Assembly (NCBI GenBank): GCA_046760105.1
Contig: JBHIDJ010000171.1
Location: 1-6,091, forward strand
DNA length: 6,091 nucleotides
Direction of reading: 5' to 3'
DNA from: JBHIDJ01 sp046760105
Lineage (GTDB): Bacteria > Pseudomonadota > Gammaproteobacteria > Acidiferrobacterales > SPGG2
Made by a program: the position numbers and the translations under genes. A model generated the notes under the pieces. The model saw only the letters and a list, made by a program, of their open reading frames with translations, did not search any database and was not told where the DNA came from. Of the stretch, positions 5,052-6,091 are shown one piece after another (the stretch's first letter is position 1; each line of letters begins with the position of its first letter).

Positions 5052-6091
5052 TCACGTTCCATACTTTCGATGAGCTCTATATACTGGCTGACAACGCTGC
5101 TTGGCGAATAATTGTCCAACGCAAAGGTTCTCGCTCTCGAGCCAACATCCACTCGGTGCTGTTCGTTACGAAGCAGTGCCTCCACTGCTTGCGCCATCTC
5201 ACCGAGTCCGGCGGGGGCGACGCCTAATTCTTTCTGGGCAATCAAATCATCCGGATCAAAAAAAGACACAACAGGCACCCCGTGCACCCAGGCTTGTAAG
5301 AAAGAGTTTGGGAAACCCTCTACCTCGGAGGTGTTCACAAAGACCTTGGCCTGTGTGAAATATCGGTTAACCTCGCCGTAGGGTACCGCACCAAGAAACT
5401 CCAGGTTTTCCACGGTCTCCGCCTGGCGCGAGATCTCTTGATAATAATTGTTTTGCCCCGGACAGGGTCCGCCTATCATCACACATCGATAACCGGGAAG
5501 TTTCGTCGCAAGTTCCAGAAACAGTTGCGGGCGCTTAACCTGACGCAAATTATTCACCCAGAGTACATCGATAGCTCGCTCTAAGGTCGAATCACCTTGT
5601 GAAAGTTCGACAGCCATGTTTACTGTGACGCTATGCAGTCCATAGTGCTTTTGCAGAAGGTTTGCCTGTTTTACGCTTTGTGCCGCGACGAGATTTGCAC
5701 GCTTTAAGCCATATTCATAGATTTTCCTATCTCGCCAATACTTGATCAGTTGCTGGCCCGGTATGCAGTTCACATCGGACGCTATGCGATGAATAAACTT
5801 TCTGCCCTTTGCTTGACAGAACGCTGCCGTTAGCCCTGTGTCCATGCCCGCAGGGGACTGGTAGTACACGTCGGCGTCAGCACGTCTCAGTGCGCGGAGG
5901 GTTGACGTTATCCTGGGATAAAAAAATCTCAATACGCGTATTCCAGCTGTTTCCCGGTAGGTCTTCCACATCTTGATCTTATCAATGAGCTTTCCATCCG
6001 GTTGCCCCGTGTCCGGCACCACCAGACTTACCTGGTAACCACGGGATGCAAATTCCTTCGCTAACAACGACTGCTGAACGGTTTCGCCGCC
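5048..6091 (-). CDS. GT-B glycosyltransferase (GT4-like), 5' end beyond window
   Basis: Partial gene: 347 residues are visible and the frame runs off the right edge. The first visible residues, GGETVQQSLLAKEFASRGYQ, are the glycine-rich loop and first helix of the N-terminal GT-B half, so only the first strand and the start codon (perhaps 10-20 codons) are missing. The TTG at 6067-6065 is an internal Leu codon, not the start. Further marks (visible numbering): donor-domain opening DVLWVNNLRQVKRPQLFLEL (about 175-194) with R and K in the phosphate-contact positions, VMIGGPCPG (204-212), and SEVEGFPNSFLQAW (255-268). In the last motif the EX7E pair reads E258...Q266: the second Glu is Gln, a change I believe also occurs in related EPS-locus enzymes. 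It would add a sugar to a lipid-linked glycan. It is the most upstream visible gene of the minus-strand series, and its stop overlaps the small ORF's ATG. Confidence 0.88.
   Translation of the reverse strand, partial: GGETVQQSLLAKEFASRGYQVSLVVPDTGQPDGKLIDKIKMWKTYRETAGIRVLRFFYPRITSTLRALRRADADVYYQSPAGMDTGLTAAFCQAKGRKFIHRIASDVNCIPGQQLIKYWRDRKIYEYGLKRANLVAAQSVKQANLLQKHYGLHSVTVNMAVELSQGDSTLERAIDVLWVNNLRQVKRPQLFLELATKLPGYRCVMIGGPCPGQNNYYQEISRQAETVENLEFLGAVPYGEVNRYFTQAKVFVNTSEVEGFPNSFLQAWVHGVPVVSFFDPDDLIAQKELGVAPAGLGEMAQAVEALLRNEQHRVDVGSRARTFALDNYSPSSVVSQYIELIESMERE

Overview
This window looks like part of a surface or exopolysaccharide biosynthesis locus from a Gram-negative bacterium, most likely a proteobacterium. 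That assignment is inference from gene content, Shine-Dalgarno-like sites, GTG use and tight ATGA junctions; there is no rRNA or other taxonomic marker here. I see no mobile element, tRNA or CRISPR array.

Layout. The left end (1-1208, plus strand) holds the last codons of an unknown gene, which meets a 390-residue GNAT-family acyltransferase through an ATGA overlap. The rest is a minus-strand gene series, read from right to left: a GT-B glycosyltransferase cut by the right window edge (5048-6091); a 47-residue small ORF starting in the glycosyltransferase's stop codon (4908-5051); a class I SAM methyltransferase with a GTG start (4064-4747); a second GT4-type glycosyltransferase 10 bases further on (2836-4053); and a two-domain protein joining a formyltransferase-like N-terminus to a NodB polysaccharide deacetylase domain (1162-2634). 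The minus-strand series and the plus-strand GNAT gene converge, and their coding regions overlap by 47 bp.

Working together (inference). The glycosyltransferases would add sugars to a lipid-linked glycan. The methyltransferase, the deacetylase (with its odd N-terminal domain) and the GNAT enzyme would decorate it or its precursors by methylation, removal of N-acetyl groups and acyl transfer. No flippase, polymerase or export gene is in view, so the product cannot be named.

Most worth a second look: (1) the formyltransferase-like/NodB fusion, whose formyltransferase part seems to lack the usual catalytic residues; (2) a 43-bp segment shared, in the same reading frame, by the 47-residue ORF and the extreme N-terminus of the 2836-4053 glycosyltransferase, whose first 20 codons also look like an add-on in front of a second good start; (3) the small ORF itself.
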